Below are positions 1-8,863 of a DNA stretch of 64,000 bases, in pieces (the first letter of the stretch is position 1; every line of letters begins with the position of its first letter). The DNA is from Moritella sp. JT01 (GTDB taxonomy: Bacteria; Pseudomonadota; Gammaproteobacteria; Enterobacterales; Moritellaceae), in NCBI RefSeq assembly GCF_001574435.1, contig NZ_LOCN01000009.1:20147-84146 (forward strand). The letters run 5' to 3'. The position numbers and the translations under genes are program-made. Under the pieces are notes generated by a model. The model saw nothing but the letters and a program-made list of their open reading frames with translations. It had not been told where the DNA came from and searched no databases.

Positions 1-1
1 T

Positions 2-547
2 AAACGTGAAAATGAATTTAAAGACGGTTTTCCTGATGCCTTAAACTTGCTGATTAGTGCGGTATCTGCGGGGGACAGTATTACTCATGCAATCGATTTT
101 GTGGGTAAAAAATTAGACAATGTTGTTGGCCATGAATTTAAGCGGATCAGTGAACGCCTATTGATCGGTGAAGCACCAGAGCAAGTGCTAAAGAAATCAT
201 GTCAAATGTTCCCTTATACGGAATACTTCTTTTTTGTGGTGACATTAAGAGCAAACATGAACCGTGGTGGTCAGTTAAAAGAGATATTACAGCGAATTAA
301 TCGCATTATGTTTGAGAGTTATGCAATCAACAAAAAGAAATTCGCGCTCACGTCGGAATCCCGGGCCTCGGCTAAAATTGTCAGTGCTATCCCCGTTATT
401 TTTATTGTAATCCTTAAGTTCATTAGCCCTGACAACTTTGATTTTGTGATGTATGAAGAGGCGGGTAAACCGATTCTATATTATGTGGTAATCAGTGAGC
501 TTATTGGCTTGGGGATCATTAGAATGCTAATGAAAAGTGTCGGGTAA
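2..547 (+). CDS. tadB: Flp/Tad pilus inner-membrane platform protein TadB (5' end missing)
   Basis: This is the C-terminal 181 residues of a TadB-type type II secretion F-domain protein, which with TadC forms the membrane platform on which the TadA ATPase builds Flp pili. The frame is open from base 2, reading through FPDALNLLISAVSAGDSI, a typical T2SSF helix motif, so the true start lies upstream of the window. Two hydrophobic segments occupy the C-terminal 50 residues. Its stop overlaps the tadC start by one base (TAATG), which indicates translational coupling. The missing upstream part should carry flp, rcp and tadZ/tadA genes. Confidence 0.88.
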   Translation, partial: KRENEFKDGFPDALNLLISAVSAGDSITHAIDFVGKKLDNVVGHEFKRISERLLIGEAPEQVLKKSCQMFPYTEYFFFVVTLRANMNRGGQLKEILQRINRIMFESYAINKKKFALTSESRASAKIVSAIPVIFIVILKFISPDNFDFVMYEEAGKPILYYVVISELIGLGIIRMLMKSVG

Positions 548-1425
548 TGTGGGTATTATTCGTCGAAAATATCAATTTACTCTTGCTTACGCTGATTATC
601 GCGGTGGTTCCCGCGCATTTCATGTCGCGAAAAATATATAAAAAGAACCGTGACGCCTGGCTGGACAAAATGACAATCGAAGAGAAGAAAAAACAAGCCG
701 TATTTGCTAGTTTCATGGTGTGGCTGGTGGCTAAAATAAGTATTAAGAATGAAGAAATCGAGGCTAAATTTATTGCGGCAGGGATCCATAATACGTTTAT
801 TGCCCAAATATACTTACCTTGTAAATATCTAGTGTTAGTGCTCCTTAATGCGCTAGTTATGGTGATTGGCTCTTACTTGGACCTTGAATTATTGAATTTA
901 ATCTCGGCACTTGGGTTTGTTTGTATTGTAGTGATTATGATCCCCGATGGGATTTTAAATATGAAAGTAAAAGGCAATGTAGCTAAGGTATCTGATCGGC
1001 TACCCTTTTTATTGGATTTGATGTCTGTGTGTGTACGTTCTGGGATGACGATTGAAGCGGCATTGACGTATTTAGCTGAAGAGATGGTTCTGTTTGATCA
1101 AATGATAGCTTATCTATTAACGCGAACTATGCAGCGGACCAATTTAGTTGGACTTGAACAGTCGCTGGAAGAGCTCAATGTGGTTATTCCGTCAAAAGAG
1201 ATGCGCAGTTTCGTGATGACCCTGACACAAAGTCTGCATTATGGCACGTCTATTAGTGATGTTCTGGCGACACTGGCTGCTGACATACGAGAAATGCAGA
1301 TCTTAGAAATGGAAGAAAAGATAGGCAAGCTTGGTGCTAAAATGTCCATGCCTTTAATTCTATTTATCATGCTTCCAATCGTTATATTAATTGTCGCTCC
1401 TGGCATTATGAGGGCTTTTTCCTGA
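547..1425 (+). CDS. tadC: Flp/Tad pilus inner-membrane platform protein TadC
   Basis: A 292-residue membrane protein with an N-terminal hydrophobic helix (about 7-25), a pair of helices around 90-140, a cytoplasmic T2SSF domain (about 150-260, with PFLLDLMSVCVRSGMTIEAAL), and a C-terminal helix. This is the standard TadC plan. It partners TadB as the pilus assembly platform. The start ATG shares a base with the tadB stop, and the stop shares a base with the next start (TGATG), so the operon is tightly coupled on both sides. Confidence 0.88.
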   Translation: MWVLFVENINLLLLTLIIAVVPAHFMSRKIYKKNRDAWLDKMTIEEKKKQAVFASFMVWLVAKISIKNEEIEAKFIAAGIHNTFIAQIYLPCKYLVLVLLNALVMVIGSYLDLELLNLISALGFVCIVVIMIPDGILNMKVKGNVAKVSDRLPFLLDLMSVCVRSGMTIEAALTYLAEEMVLFDQMIAYLLTRTMQRTNLVGLEQSLEELNVVIPSKEMRSFVMTLTQSLHYGTSISDVLATLAADIREMQILEMEEKIGKLGAKMSMPLILFIMLPIVILIVAPGIMRAFS

Positions 1426-2531
1426 TGTTTAACAAAATATGTATAATTTTTTTGCTCGTATTTTTGGTTAGTTGTAGTTCTACAACGTCTGAAATCGATG
1501 TATTGAAAACGACAGAAGAGATTATTATGACTTCTCATGATGACGCTAAGTTGATCGCATTTTATAAACAAAATCTGAAACGTCAACCAGATTATATGCT
1601 GAAGTTAATTAATATATATCTTAATCAAGACGATACAGCATCAGCTAAGATATATGTTGAGATGCTTAGTAGTGATGAAAAAGACACTCCTGCGGCACTC
1701 TTTGTGATTGCTCGTATGTATTATCATGATGGGGAGCTGAACTCGGCACTGGATAAAGTTAAAAAATTACAGTTAATTCGTAATAAAGACTCCAAGGTTG
1801 AATTACTCGCCGGTAAGATTTATGCCGGATTGAGACAGTTTGTACTCGCTAAGCAAAGTTTTCAAGATGCTCTTCGCCTGGGTCATGAAGATAAAGTGAT
1901 TAAAAATAACCTTGCATTACTGCATATGATGCAAGGTCAGTATGAGGCCGCGATTAAGATCCTACGGCCGTTATATAAAGCTGATCCAGAAGATCAAACT
2001 GTTGAATCGAACTTATTAATCGCAGTCATTAATAATGGCAATATCGATCTGGCGAGAAGCATATTAGCCAGTCGCTACAGTGGGGATGTTGCCGAACAAA
2101 ACTTAGAATTACTGATGGCAGCGAAAACTAAAAAGCGTAATGAACCTATTGCTATGGTCGAAGAATGGCCAGCTACCGCGCTGTATAAACAAAGTATAAC
2201 CGAAAATACCAAGTTAATTACTGATGACAGTATAGAAATGGCGTCATTAATGAGCCGTGACTTTACACCTGTAAATTCAGATGAAACAGTATTCAGGGTA
2301 CAAATTTTTGCATCCAATGAACAGCTTAGTGAGATACAACTAGCGCGTTTCAAGAAGTACCAGACTGATATCTATTTTTATAACTTTGGCTTTTGGAAGC
2401 GTTATTGTATCGGAAAATTTACGACATTAAAGGAAGCAAGATTGTTTAAAGAACACTTGAATGCGAAAGGTGCTTTTGTCGTGGAGTATCCAAATAAGGA
2501 TTACAAGATAGTATATGAATATGCAGCGTAA
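1425..2531 (+). CDS. tadD: TadD-like TPR lipoprotein with C-terminal SPOR domain
   Basis: A 368-residue protein with a lipoprotein signal (lipobox LVSC, predicted lipidated Cys17), so probably anchored to the outer membrane. Residues about 50-230 form TPR-like helical pairs, as in TadD, a pilotin-like factor for Tad secretin assembly. Residues about 290-365 (FRVQIFASNEQLSEIQLARF onward to VVEYPNK) look like a SPOR peptidoglycan-binding domain, which ordinary TadD proteins lack. It follows tadC with a one-base overlap. Assignment as TadD rests on position and the TPR/lipoprotein plan; the SPOR call rests on the FRVQIFAS and GKFTTLKEA patterns. Confidence 0.75.
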   Translation: MFNKICIIFLLVFLVSCSSTTSEIDVLKTTEEIIMTSHDDAKLIAFYKQNLKRQPDYMLKLINIYLNQDDTASAKIYVEMLSSDEKDTPAALFVIARMYYHDGELNSALDKVKKLQLIRNKDSKVELLAGKIYAGLRQFVLAKQSFQDALRLGHEDKVIKNNLALLHMMQGQYEAAIKILRPLYKADPEDQTVESNLLIAVINNGNIDLARSILASRYSGDVAEQNLELLMAAKTKKRNEPIAMVEEWPATALYKQSITENTKLITDDSIEMASLMSRDFTPVNSDETVFRVQIFASNEQLSEIQLARFKKYQTDIYFYNFGFWKRYCIGKFTTLKEARLFKEHLNAKGAFVVEYPNKDYKIVYEYAA

Positions 2532-3087
2532 ATTACCCTCGGGTAAGCAGAAGGGTGTTGTAGTCATTGAGTTTGCTTTGGGATTTCCAATATTTATATT
2601 GATGTGTTTTGCATGGATTGAGTTGTGTTATCTCTCCTATATTTCAGCGTTAACAGACTATGTTGTTGCTCATTCGTCCCGGGAAAGTAAAAGCTATGTT
2701 AGTAAACAAGGTATTAATTCACAGCAGTTCTATCAAGCTCGGTTTAAAGATATTTTGACGACGAATGATTCATTTTGGGCGGATTATGTGGATGTGAATA
2801 AATTTAAGGTACAGATCTCGTATTTTAACGATCTCGCCCCATTGATCGAACCTTGCGTTGATAAAAATGTGCCTGTCGAGGAGCAAAAGCCTAACGAAAA
2901 TTGCTTGCCTGAAGGTGAGTCTTCCTCAAAGGGAGCTGCTATTGCATTGTATAGTGTTGAATATCAATATCGGCCATTAATTATGCCATTACTCAATAAG
3001 TTAATGTTAACGCGTGAAGTTATTGCAGTTCAAGAACATGAGCGTTGCAGCTTTGATATTAGCGGGAGTTTAAATTGTGATGCATAA
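2515..3087 (+). CDS. tadE: TadE-like minor pilin/pseudopilin
   Basis: A 190-residue protein with a short basic N-terminus, then the TadE motif GVVVIEFALGFPIFILMCFA: a prepilin-like hydrophobic helix with the conserved Glu at position 5 of the mature helix. A soluble domain with four cysteines follows. TadE-family pseudopilins are processed by the Flp prepilin peptidase and are needed for pilus assembly. It overlaps the preceding gene by 17 bases. ATG at 2515 is used; a second ATG at 2521 is equally possible. Confidence 0.72.
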   Translation: MNMQRKLPSGKQKGVVVIEFALGFPIFILMCFAWIELCYLSYISALTDYVVAHSSRESKSYVSKQGINSQQFYQARFKDILTTNDSFWADYVDVNKFKVQISYFNDLAPLIEPCVDKNVPVEEQKPNENCLPEGESSSKGAAIALYSVEYQYRPLIMPLLNKLMLTREVIAVQEHERCSFDISGSLNCDA

Positions 3088-3637
3088 ACAAAAAGGTATT
3101 TTTATGGTTGAATTATCTTTGGTATTACTGGTATTTAGCCTCTTATTCGTATTTTCTATGGATATTATTTTGAAACTATCACATCAGGGGAAGTTGGATC
3201 GCATGTCACATTCGATAGTCAGCATATTAGCTGAACGCAGACAACTATTTAATGGTAATGACATGCTTTGCTCAACAGAAGACCGTGGTTGTGACCAAGC
3301 TGTTGATAAAATGTATCTTATGGCGAAAAATTCATTGGCTAGAATGTTTTCAAATTTCGATGTGAAAAAAATGACGATGGTGGTTGAACAGCTGCAGTTT
3401 GAGAAGAATAAACCAAGTCATTATTATGCTAAGTGGTTAGAGACAAAATCGACGGATTGTACATTTGTTCCACTTAGAAAATTACAATCGTTGTCGCCTG
3501 AAACAAATTACAGTAGGCGTGCAAGTTTATTTCAAGTCACTATCTGTTATGGAAGTGATGATTTAACCACCGATATATTAGGGAATGGCTTTACTACATT
3601 AAGCTCATCTTCTGTGGCATTAGCGAGGAATGGTTAA
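3077..3637 (+). CDS. tadF: TadF-like pseudopilin
   Basis: A 186-residue protein with an N-terminal KQKGIFMVELSLVLLVFSLL segment: Gly before a hydrophobic helix with Glu five residues on, the hallmark of a type IV pilin-like processing site. The rest is soluble with several cysteines. The size, the motif and the position between TadE and a VWA-containing TadG fit TadF. It starts at GTG 3077 or ATG 3080 inside the end of tadE, and its stop TAA overlaps the next ATG by one base. Confidence 0.68.
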   Translation: MMHKQKGIFMVELSLVLLVFSLLFVFSMDIILKLSHQGKLDRMSHSIVSILAERRQLFNGNDMLCSTEDRGCDQAVDKMYLMAKNSLARMFSNFDVKKMTMVVEQLQFEKNKPSHYYAKWLETKSTDCTFVPLRKLQSLSPETNYSRRASLFQVTICYGSDDLTTDILGNGFTTLSSSSVALARNG

Positions 3638-4848
3638 TGAAAAAGCAGCAAGGGGTGGCAATGATCATTTTTGTTATTATTGCGCCTATATTGATGACAA
3701 CGTTTTTTATAGGCCTTCAAGGTGCAAGAGCACTACAGAATAAATCACGAATAGAAGACGCTGTAGATATGGCTAATATGGCTGTGATATCACAAAAATC
3801 AACCGAGAAGCAAGCTGCTAAGGCGTTGGCGGATGAATATATGCGTACTTATATGACAGGTGAAAACAACAGTATCAAAGTTAATGTTGAAAAATTGGGT
3901 TGCTATGATTCTGCCGCATGCCGCAAAGATAGTGCTAACGGAAAGTCTATTTATATCGAATCTAAGTTGTCAGCGGTGAGTACTCATGATTATTGGTTCA
4001 AAAACCCTTTTAGTGATGAATCTAGTTACGATGTCGCGGCAGCATCAACGTCAAGAAAATTTCAGGGTAAACCTGCGGATGTTTATTTTATTGCGGATAT
4101 GAGTGGGTCTATGACCATTCCGTTTAAGGCTAAAAGAAATGGTAAATCTAAGTTTGAAGTATTAGCTGGGGTCATAAAACGTGTAACAGCAGATCTCGAG
4201 ATATATAACTCTCGTCATACCTATAAGCATCGAGTCGCGCTTACTGGTTATAATTATTTCACTTACCATCGAGCGACGAATGGGACGATTTATGAAGCTA
4301 GGCAATACAATCAAAATAACATAAATATAAGGTATGTGGTTGATAATATGCTTAAAGTAAAACCTCTAGGTCGTCAATCTTCTGGTTCCTATGGTTATTT
4401 TTACGATATGTTATTGACGAGTGAATTTAAGACATTTAATGATCAAATTGCATTATTTCGACCATATCGATATGGCGTAACAGCGTCAGATCAAGGCATC
4501 ATGAGGGCTGCACAAATTGCAGAGCGGGCTGTTGATCTAAATGACAACCAGGTATTTATTATTCTATCTGATGGTGAAGACACATATCCTTTGGTTACTC
4601 GAGATCTTGTCCAGGCTGGAATGTGCAGTAAAATAAAAAAATTATTCAATAATAAGAAATCGTTTCATGGAGAGGATATTACCGTTACATTCGCCGTTAT
4701 TGGGATTGATTATAATGTTAAATCGTTTCCTGCTATGTCGACTTGTGTCGGGCCTGACAATGTATATCACGCATCGTCTGGTGAGGATGTATACAAAAAT
4801 ATTATCAATTTGATCAGTGAAGAAAGTGGTCGACTGGTTACTAATTAG
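3637..4848 (+). CDS. tadG: TadG-like protein with von Willebrand factor A domain
   Basis: A 403-residue protein that begins KKQQGVAMIIFVIIAPILM, the N-terminal membrane helix of the TadE/TadG group, and continues with a VWA domain from about residue 147. The metal-ion adhesion site is visible as DMSGS (154-158), and FIILSDGEDTYP later provides the distal Asp. VWA-bearing TadG proteins are thought to be pilus-associated or adhesive. The start overlaps the tadF stop by one base. The following OmpA-like gene begins 10 bases downstream, so it is probably in the same transcript. Confidence 0.75.
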   Translation: MKKQQGVAMIIFVIIAPILMTTFFIGLQGARALQNKSRIEDAVDMANMAVISQKSTEKQAAKALADEYMRTYMTGENNSIKVNVEKLGCYDSAACRKDSANGKSIYIESKLSAVSTHDYWFKNPFSDESSYDVAAASTSRKFQGKPADVYFIADMSGSMTIPFKAKRNGKSKFEVLAGVIKRVTADLEIYNSRHTYKHRVALTGYNYFTYHRATNGTIYEARQYNQNNINIRYVVDNMLKVKPLGRQSSGSYGYFYDMLLTSEFKTFNDQIALFRPYRYGVTASDQGIMRAAQIAERAVDLNDNQVFIILSDGEDTYPLVTRDLVQAGMCSKIKKLFNNKKSFHGEDITVTFAVIGIDYNVKSFPAMSTCVGPDNVYHASSGEDVYKNIINLISEESGRLVTN

Positions 4849-4858
4849 GAAATGAAAA

Positions 4859-5428
4859 ATGAAAGCGCTTACTCTTGTTATATATGGACTATTAATGGTA
4901 TTTACTGCAACTGCAACGGCAATGCAGAAATGTGAAAAAATAAATAATGATTATGTATTTACAGAGTTAATTGAAAATACATATTCAGTGATAACGAACA
5001 AAGAAAATAATCTGCATGAGAGCGAACTAGAACCGAATAAGCAGAAGGATAATGTTAATTCAATCAATGTTGAAGAAATACGTTGTTATGATGTTAGTCG
5101 TTCTTTGACGTTAGTTTCGTTTAATTTTGATAAATATAATATAAAGGCCAGTGAAAAATTGGTGTTAGACGCATTGATTATTCGCGATGATTTACCAGCC
5201 AATTTAGTTGTTGTTGGTCATACAGATAATGAAGGTAATGCAGAGTACAACCATGATCTTGGGTTGCGTCGTGCTAATGCTGTGAAGCAGTACCTTGAAA
5301 TTAAAGGAATTAAACATATTCGTTTGATAACGAGATCTGAAGGTCTACGAAGCCCTCGTTGTGAAGGTGAGGGGAAGGTCGTTGGGGAATGTAATCGTAG
5401 AGTTGAGATATTTTATGAGGCGCTTTAA
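4859..5428 (+). CDS. OmpA-family peptidoglycan-binding protein of the tad cluster
   Basis: A 189-residue secreted protein with a signal peptide (about residues 1-22, ending TATATA) and a C-terminal OmpA-like domain. The motif VVVGHTDNEGNAEYNHDLGLRR carries the Asp and Arg residues that bind diaminopimelate in peptidoglycan, and the domain ends with NRRVEIFYEAL. It has no beta-barrel, so it is probably periplasmic and not an outer-membrane porin. Several marine tad loci end with such a gene; together with the SPOR domain of the TadD-like protein it suggests the pilus machine is tied to the cell wall. Confidence 0.72.
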   Translation: MKALTLVIYGLLMVFTATATAMQKCEKINNDYVFTELIENTYSVITNKENNLHESELEPNKQKDNVNSINVEEIRCYDVSRSLTLVSFNFDKYNIKASEKLVLDALIIRDDLPANLVVVGHTDNEGNAEYNHDLGLRRANAVKQYLEIKGIKHIRLITRSEGLRSPRCEGEGKVVGECNRRVEIFYEAL

Positions 5429-5519
5429 TAAAGAATTTTATTATTGTGTTTTATATCAATAAGCTATTCTAAAACAAATGTTTAAATTTTAATATGCGCT
5501 ATGATATAGTATTTCTAAA

Positions 5520-5534
5520 GTGACAAGGTGTCAC
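5520..5534. promoter_or_regulatory. Palindrome GTGACA-agg-TGTCAC upstream of the LysR gene
   Basis: A perfect 6+6 inverted repeat with a 3-base centre. It lies a few bases downstream of a TATAGT-like -10 hexamer in the 254-base gap between the tad cluster and the LysR-type gene. The geometry suits an operator or roadblock near a transcription start. The rest of the gap holds three copies of TTAGGTGGTT-like sequence (5580-5589, an imperfect one at 5612-5620, and 5633-5642). Confidence 0.35.
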
Positions 5535-5682
5535 AGGGAACTTCGCGCTTATGTAGAATTATGTTTTAACTTTCATGTTTTAGGTGGTTTTTGGAACTAC
5601 ATCTATCGCGCTTAGTGGTTCATTATGCTTCTTTAGGTGGTTTGGTTTGCCTATTTGTAGTTTGAAATTAAAGGAATAATTG

Positions 5683-6702
5683 ATGAAAGTAAGCATTAAT
5701 CCAGTCTGGCTTCATAGTTTTTTACAGTTAGTAAAAACTAAAAGCTTTACTGAAACAGCGCAAAATCTATGCATGACGCAGCCAGGCGTTTCCCAGCATA
5801 TTAAAAAACTAGAATCTTTTTTTGATGGTGAGGTAATTGATCGTAACGCTAGAAGTTTTAGTATTACACCTCTTGGTGAAGAGCTCTATAGATATGGACA
5901 GTTAAGATGTAAATCTGAATCAGAGTTTATTGATCGTTTAAGAAATAGGAATAGAAAGGTGAAACAAATAAAGCTATTTGTTGATCACGCATTGTATCCT
6001 GCTCTTTTTGCTCGGCACCTGGCTATTTATTCGGATGAAAATAGAAAAAAATTAAAAATCACATCTGGTTATGTTGAGTCGGTAATCAGTGCGATGGCAA
6101 AGGGGGACTGTGATGCTGGATTTTTGTTGTCATCTGAGCGACCTGAGGCTGCCGAAGCTATCTATATCGGTGATGTTGAATTTGGCGTTATATGTAAAAA
6201 AGGCCACTTCCCGTCGTCAGTTGTTACGCTTGATTCGCTTAGCCAACTTGGTATTGTCAGTTATCCCGATATGGAACAAGAGTCGTTGTTGGAAGATTTA
6301 GTGACGAGTAAGTCATCCGTTAGTGCGATTCCGATGCATTGCCATGCTGAGACTATCTGTGCTGCTTTGCAGGCTGTATCTCTTGGTACTGGTTTTACAT
6401 TGATGCCAAGGTTTTACTTCGATAGCCATCATGAGCGGCATAAATTACATTTTTTTCCGTTAGTAAAACATAAGCAATTATATTACTTGAAAAAAAATGT
6501 TGATTTGGATGATGACATAAAGGTAGAAGATATGCTTACACCACTTATTTTGAAGAGCGATAGTCAGGATACGCTCGTACCTAGCCGTGATGTAATGAAT
6601 AATCTCAATTTGTCAGAATATGCCTCTATACAAAGAGCGCCTAGTCAATCGTCTTGTTATATTTACGCTCCGATGCCAACCTCTCTTAGAGTCACTATAT
6701 AG
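5683..6702 (+). CDS. LysR-type transcriptional regulator
   Basis: A 339-residue LysR-family protein. The winged helix-turn-helix spans about residues 1-62, with the recognition segment MTQPGVSQHIKKLES. A substrate-binding-like effector domain follows to about 270, and an unusual tail of about 60 residues extends the usual 300-residue length. ATG 5683 is chosen because AAGGA (5671-5675) stands 7 bases before it; an in-frame TTG at 5680 is less likely. Position directly after the tad cluster hints at, but does not prove, control of pilus or attachment genes. The ligand is not recognisable. Confidence 0.8.
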   Translation: MKVSINPVWLHSFLQLVKTKSFTETAQNLCMTQPGVSQHIKKLESFFDGEVIDRNARSFSITPLGEELYRYGQLRCKSESEFIDRLRNRNRKVKQIKLFVDHALYPALFARHLAIYSDENRKKLKITSGYVESVISAMAKGDCDAGFLLSSERPEAAEAIYIGDVEFGVICKKGHFPSSVVTLDSLSQLGIVSYPDMEQESLLEDLVTSKSSVSAIPMHCHAETICAALQAVSLGTGFTLMPRFYFDSHHERHKLHFFPLVKHKQLYYLKKNVDLDDDIKVEDMLTPLILKSDSQDTLVPSRDVMNNLNLSEYASIQRAPSQSSCYIYAPMPTSLRVTI

Positions 6703-6764
6703 TTAGTATTTATTATTAGGATTCTTATTTTAGTCATAAACGAGTGACAGTAACTCGTCTATGA

Positions 6765-8375
6765 CTAATTTAGTTTAAATTCTTTTACCTTCGTGAGTAG
6801 TTCGGTCGAGTGGTTTAATAGCTCTTGGCTGATACTACTTGCATGTGTTGCGACTCGCGTTGTTTCATCGGAGTGGACTGCGATAGTTTCAATGTTGTGT
6901 TGAATATTTGTGGTTAACTCTTGCTGTGTTATCGATGATTCGGCAACCGAATTATTTAACTGATTAATCTCCTGCATTTCTCGTGCAATTTCATTTAACA
7001 TGTCCGCTAACTGCGATACTTTTATTGCCCCTTCTGCCGCGGTTACTTTGGCGGTATCCATCGCTGAAAATGAACTGTTTGATGTTTCAATCAATGAGCT
7101 AACAATGGTTTGTATTTCTTTGGTCGAATTATTGGTTTTAATGGCCAATGCGCGCACCTCTTCTGCAACTACAGCAAATCCTCGGCCACTTTCACCTGCT
7201 CGAGCGGCTTCGATGGCAGCGTTGAGCGCCAATAAATTGGTTTGCTCTGAAATGGAGTTGATCACCCCTAATATTTTAGTCACATTGTGGGTCTGCTCGC
7301 CGAGCTGATGCATCTTATCGACGACATGGTCGAGTTGTGTTGTCAGTGTACTGATTTCATCAATTGTTGCACTCGCTAATGCATTGCCCTTATCGGTTTG
7401 TAATGCCGCTTGTGTTGATGCGAGGGTGGTCATATTTGCTTTCGCTTTAATATCTTCAACTTGTGTTTGCATATTGATGATACTGGCGCTGATTGTCGCT
7501 GCTTCTTGTTTTTGTTGGTTGGCTGAATTGTAGGTTTGTGTTGATGCTGTACTTAGTTTTGTCGAAATGTCTTCTAATTTCTCTGCTGTATTAAGTACAT
7601 GAGTAAGGCTGTAATGAAAATTACTCATCATGTAGTTAAAGGCCGTGACCATTCGGCCTATTTCGTCATGATTTTTTACTTCAATCAGTGTTGTTACATC
7701 TTGGGTGTCACTGGCTAGCTCCATACTATCAGTCAGGTCACTGATTGGTTTTAGAATTATTTTACGAATAATAAACAATGTCAGTAACAATCCTGCAAAT
7801 AATACCACGGCTAAGATCGCGCTCGAGCGTAAAATGTTTTGTTGTACTTGCTGGTAGAAGTTATCTAAGGAGTACTCTAACCTCACTACACCCAGTACAT
7901 CACCTTCTTGGGCATTATGACAAGCGGTACAATCTGTACCTCGGTAATTTTTTGATGCGATAAGCGGTTTTGCTATCAATAAGGTTTCACCTTGTAGAGT
8001 GCTAATGACTTGGCTGATTTCTTCACCTGCAAGTGCACGGCGGTCAAAATCGTCTTTGATTTGTTCGCTTGGCAGTCCTGCGCCATAAAGTTGATTGACC
8101 TTATCGGCTCTGACTACGCGGATATCGGTAATATTATCGTTCTCTAGCATTTTGTGACGTAAGGTTTCACGTTGCCCAATGCTGCCGGTGAGCATCATGG
8201 TATTTAAACTGTCAAAATAAGTATCAGCTTGTTCATGGGCTTGTTGTTCTAAGATAGATAACACCAGTGCTGTCTCTTGCTTGCTTTGCGATAATGCAGA
8301 AACGGCGAGGATCAGGATAAAGAGACTGCTCAGTGCGAGGTTTATTTTTTTAGTTATCGAGACGTTTTGTAACAT
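6765..8375 (-). CDS. Methyl-accepting chemotaxis protein with periplasmic c-type heme motif
   Basis: A 536-residue chemoreceptor. The first membrane helix is at about 12-30, the periplasmic sensor at 31-180, the second helix at about 183-206, then HAMP and the cytoplasmic signalling coiled coil with the conserved hairpin tip [20 protein letters not shown]. The sensor carries CTACH at residues 149-153 (bases 7917-7931), a CXXCH c-heme attachment motif in the periplasm where such hemes are made. This resembles the heme-PAS/Tll0287-like sensor group, so redox, oxygen or NO sensing is plausible. It stands alone, convergent with the LysR gene. Confidence 0.85.
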   Translation of the reverse strand: MLQNVSITKKINLALSSLFILILAVSALSQSKQETALVLSILEQQAHEQADTYFDSLNTMMLTGSIGQRETLRHKMLENDNITDIRVVRADKVNQLYGAGLPSEQIKDDFDRRALAGEEISQVISTLQGETLLIAKPLIASKNYRGTDCTACHNAQEGDVLGVVRLEYSLDNFYQQVQQNILRSSAILAVVLFAGLLLTLFIIRKIILKPISDLTDSMELASDTQDVTTLIEVKNHDEIGRMVTAFNYMMSNFHYSLTHVLNTAEKLEDISTKLSTASTQTYNSANQQKQEAATISASIINMQTQVEDIKAKANMTTLASTQAALQTDKGNALASATIDEISTLTTQLDHVVDKMHQLGEQTHNVTKILGVINSISEQTNLLALNAAIEAARAGESGRGFAVVAEEVRALAIKTNNSTKEIQTIVSSLIETSNSSFSAMDTAKVTAAEGAIKVSQLADMLNEIAREMQEINQLNNSVAESSITQQELTTNIQHNIETIAVHSDETTRVATHASSISQELLNHSTELLTKVKEFKLN

Positions 8376-8748
8376 TGTTTTTTCCCATCAGAAAATTAAC
8401 CAAAGCACTCAACTACTTAATGACAGCCATTGGCATTTTAATTCTACTGTAATTAGTAGGGTTAATTGTAACAAAATAATGCTGGTACATATGTGATATC
8501 GGCCAAAAGAGGTATATTCTTAAGTTGGAATATAAAAATAAATAAATAAAGTAGATAATAGGTAAATTAAGTCGGAAGTCAGGATACTAATAAGCGAGAG
8601 GGGAAATTAAGGTATTAAAGTTTGCGTAGTGAACTACATACGTATTTAAAATGCTGAAATTAGAAATTAGAAATTAGAAATTAGAAATTAGAAATTAGAA
8701 ATTAGAAATTAGAAGGGGTATTGATGAGGAGTGAAAATTTGAAAAAAG
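8376..8748. other. Gene-free gap between chemoreceptor and tRNA array
   Basis: No convincing gene. The left part contains the upstream region of the minus-strand chemoreceptor, whose start is preceded by GGGAAAAAAC. I found no clear sigma-28 promoter there. The right part holds the 7-bp tandem repeat described separately and the T-rich sequence just past the last tRNA. Confidence 0.5.
8656..8714. repeat. 7-bp tandem repeat, eight perfect GAAATTA units
   Basis: Eight uninterrupted copies of GAAATTA run from 8656 to 8711, followed by a partial unit. There are no spacers, so it is a microsatellite-like tract and not a CRISPR. It lies about 35 bases beyond the 3' end of the last tRNA. A 7-base unit is prone to slippage, so copy number should vary among strains. 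Confidence 0.95.
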
Positions 8749-8823
8749 TGGCAGGGATATGAGGATTTGAACCTCAGAATCCCGAGATCAAAACCCGGTG
8801 CCTTACCGCTTGGCGATATCCCT
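8749..8823 (-). tRNA. tRNA-Gln(TTG), copy 4 in transcription order
   Basis: 75-nt tRNA with encoded CCA. The acceptor arm AGGGATA pairs with TATCCCT, the anticodon loop TTTTGAT gives UUG, and the T loop is TTCAAAT. It is last in the array and is followed on its strand by a run of six T, a possible simple terminator. Confidence 0.96.
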
Positions 8824-8863
8824 ACATTCTTTCTACAGCTGAGCTGTATTGTGTTATAAAACA

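Noticed and set aside
2..6702. Horizontally acquired island carrying the tad cluster
   Set aside because: No integrase, att-like repeat or clear base-composition break is visible at its right edge, and the left edge is outside the window, so transfer cannot be argued from this sequence.
8656..8714. Possible CRISPR array
   Set aside because: The 7-base units are contiguous with no spacers and no cas genes are present.
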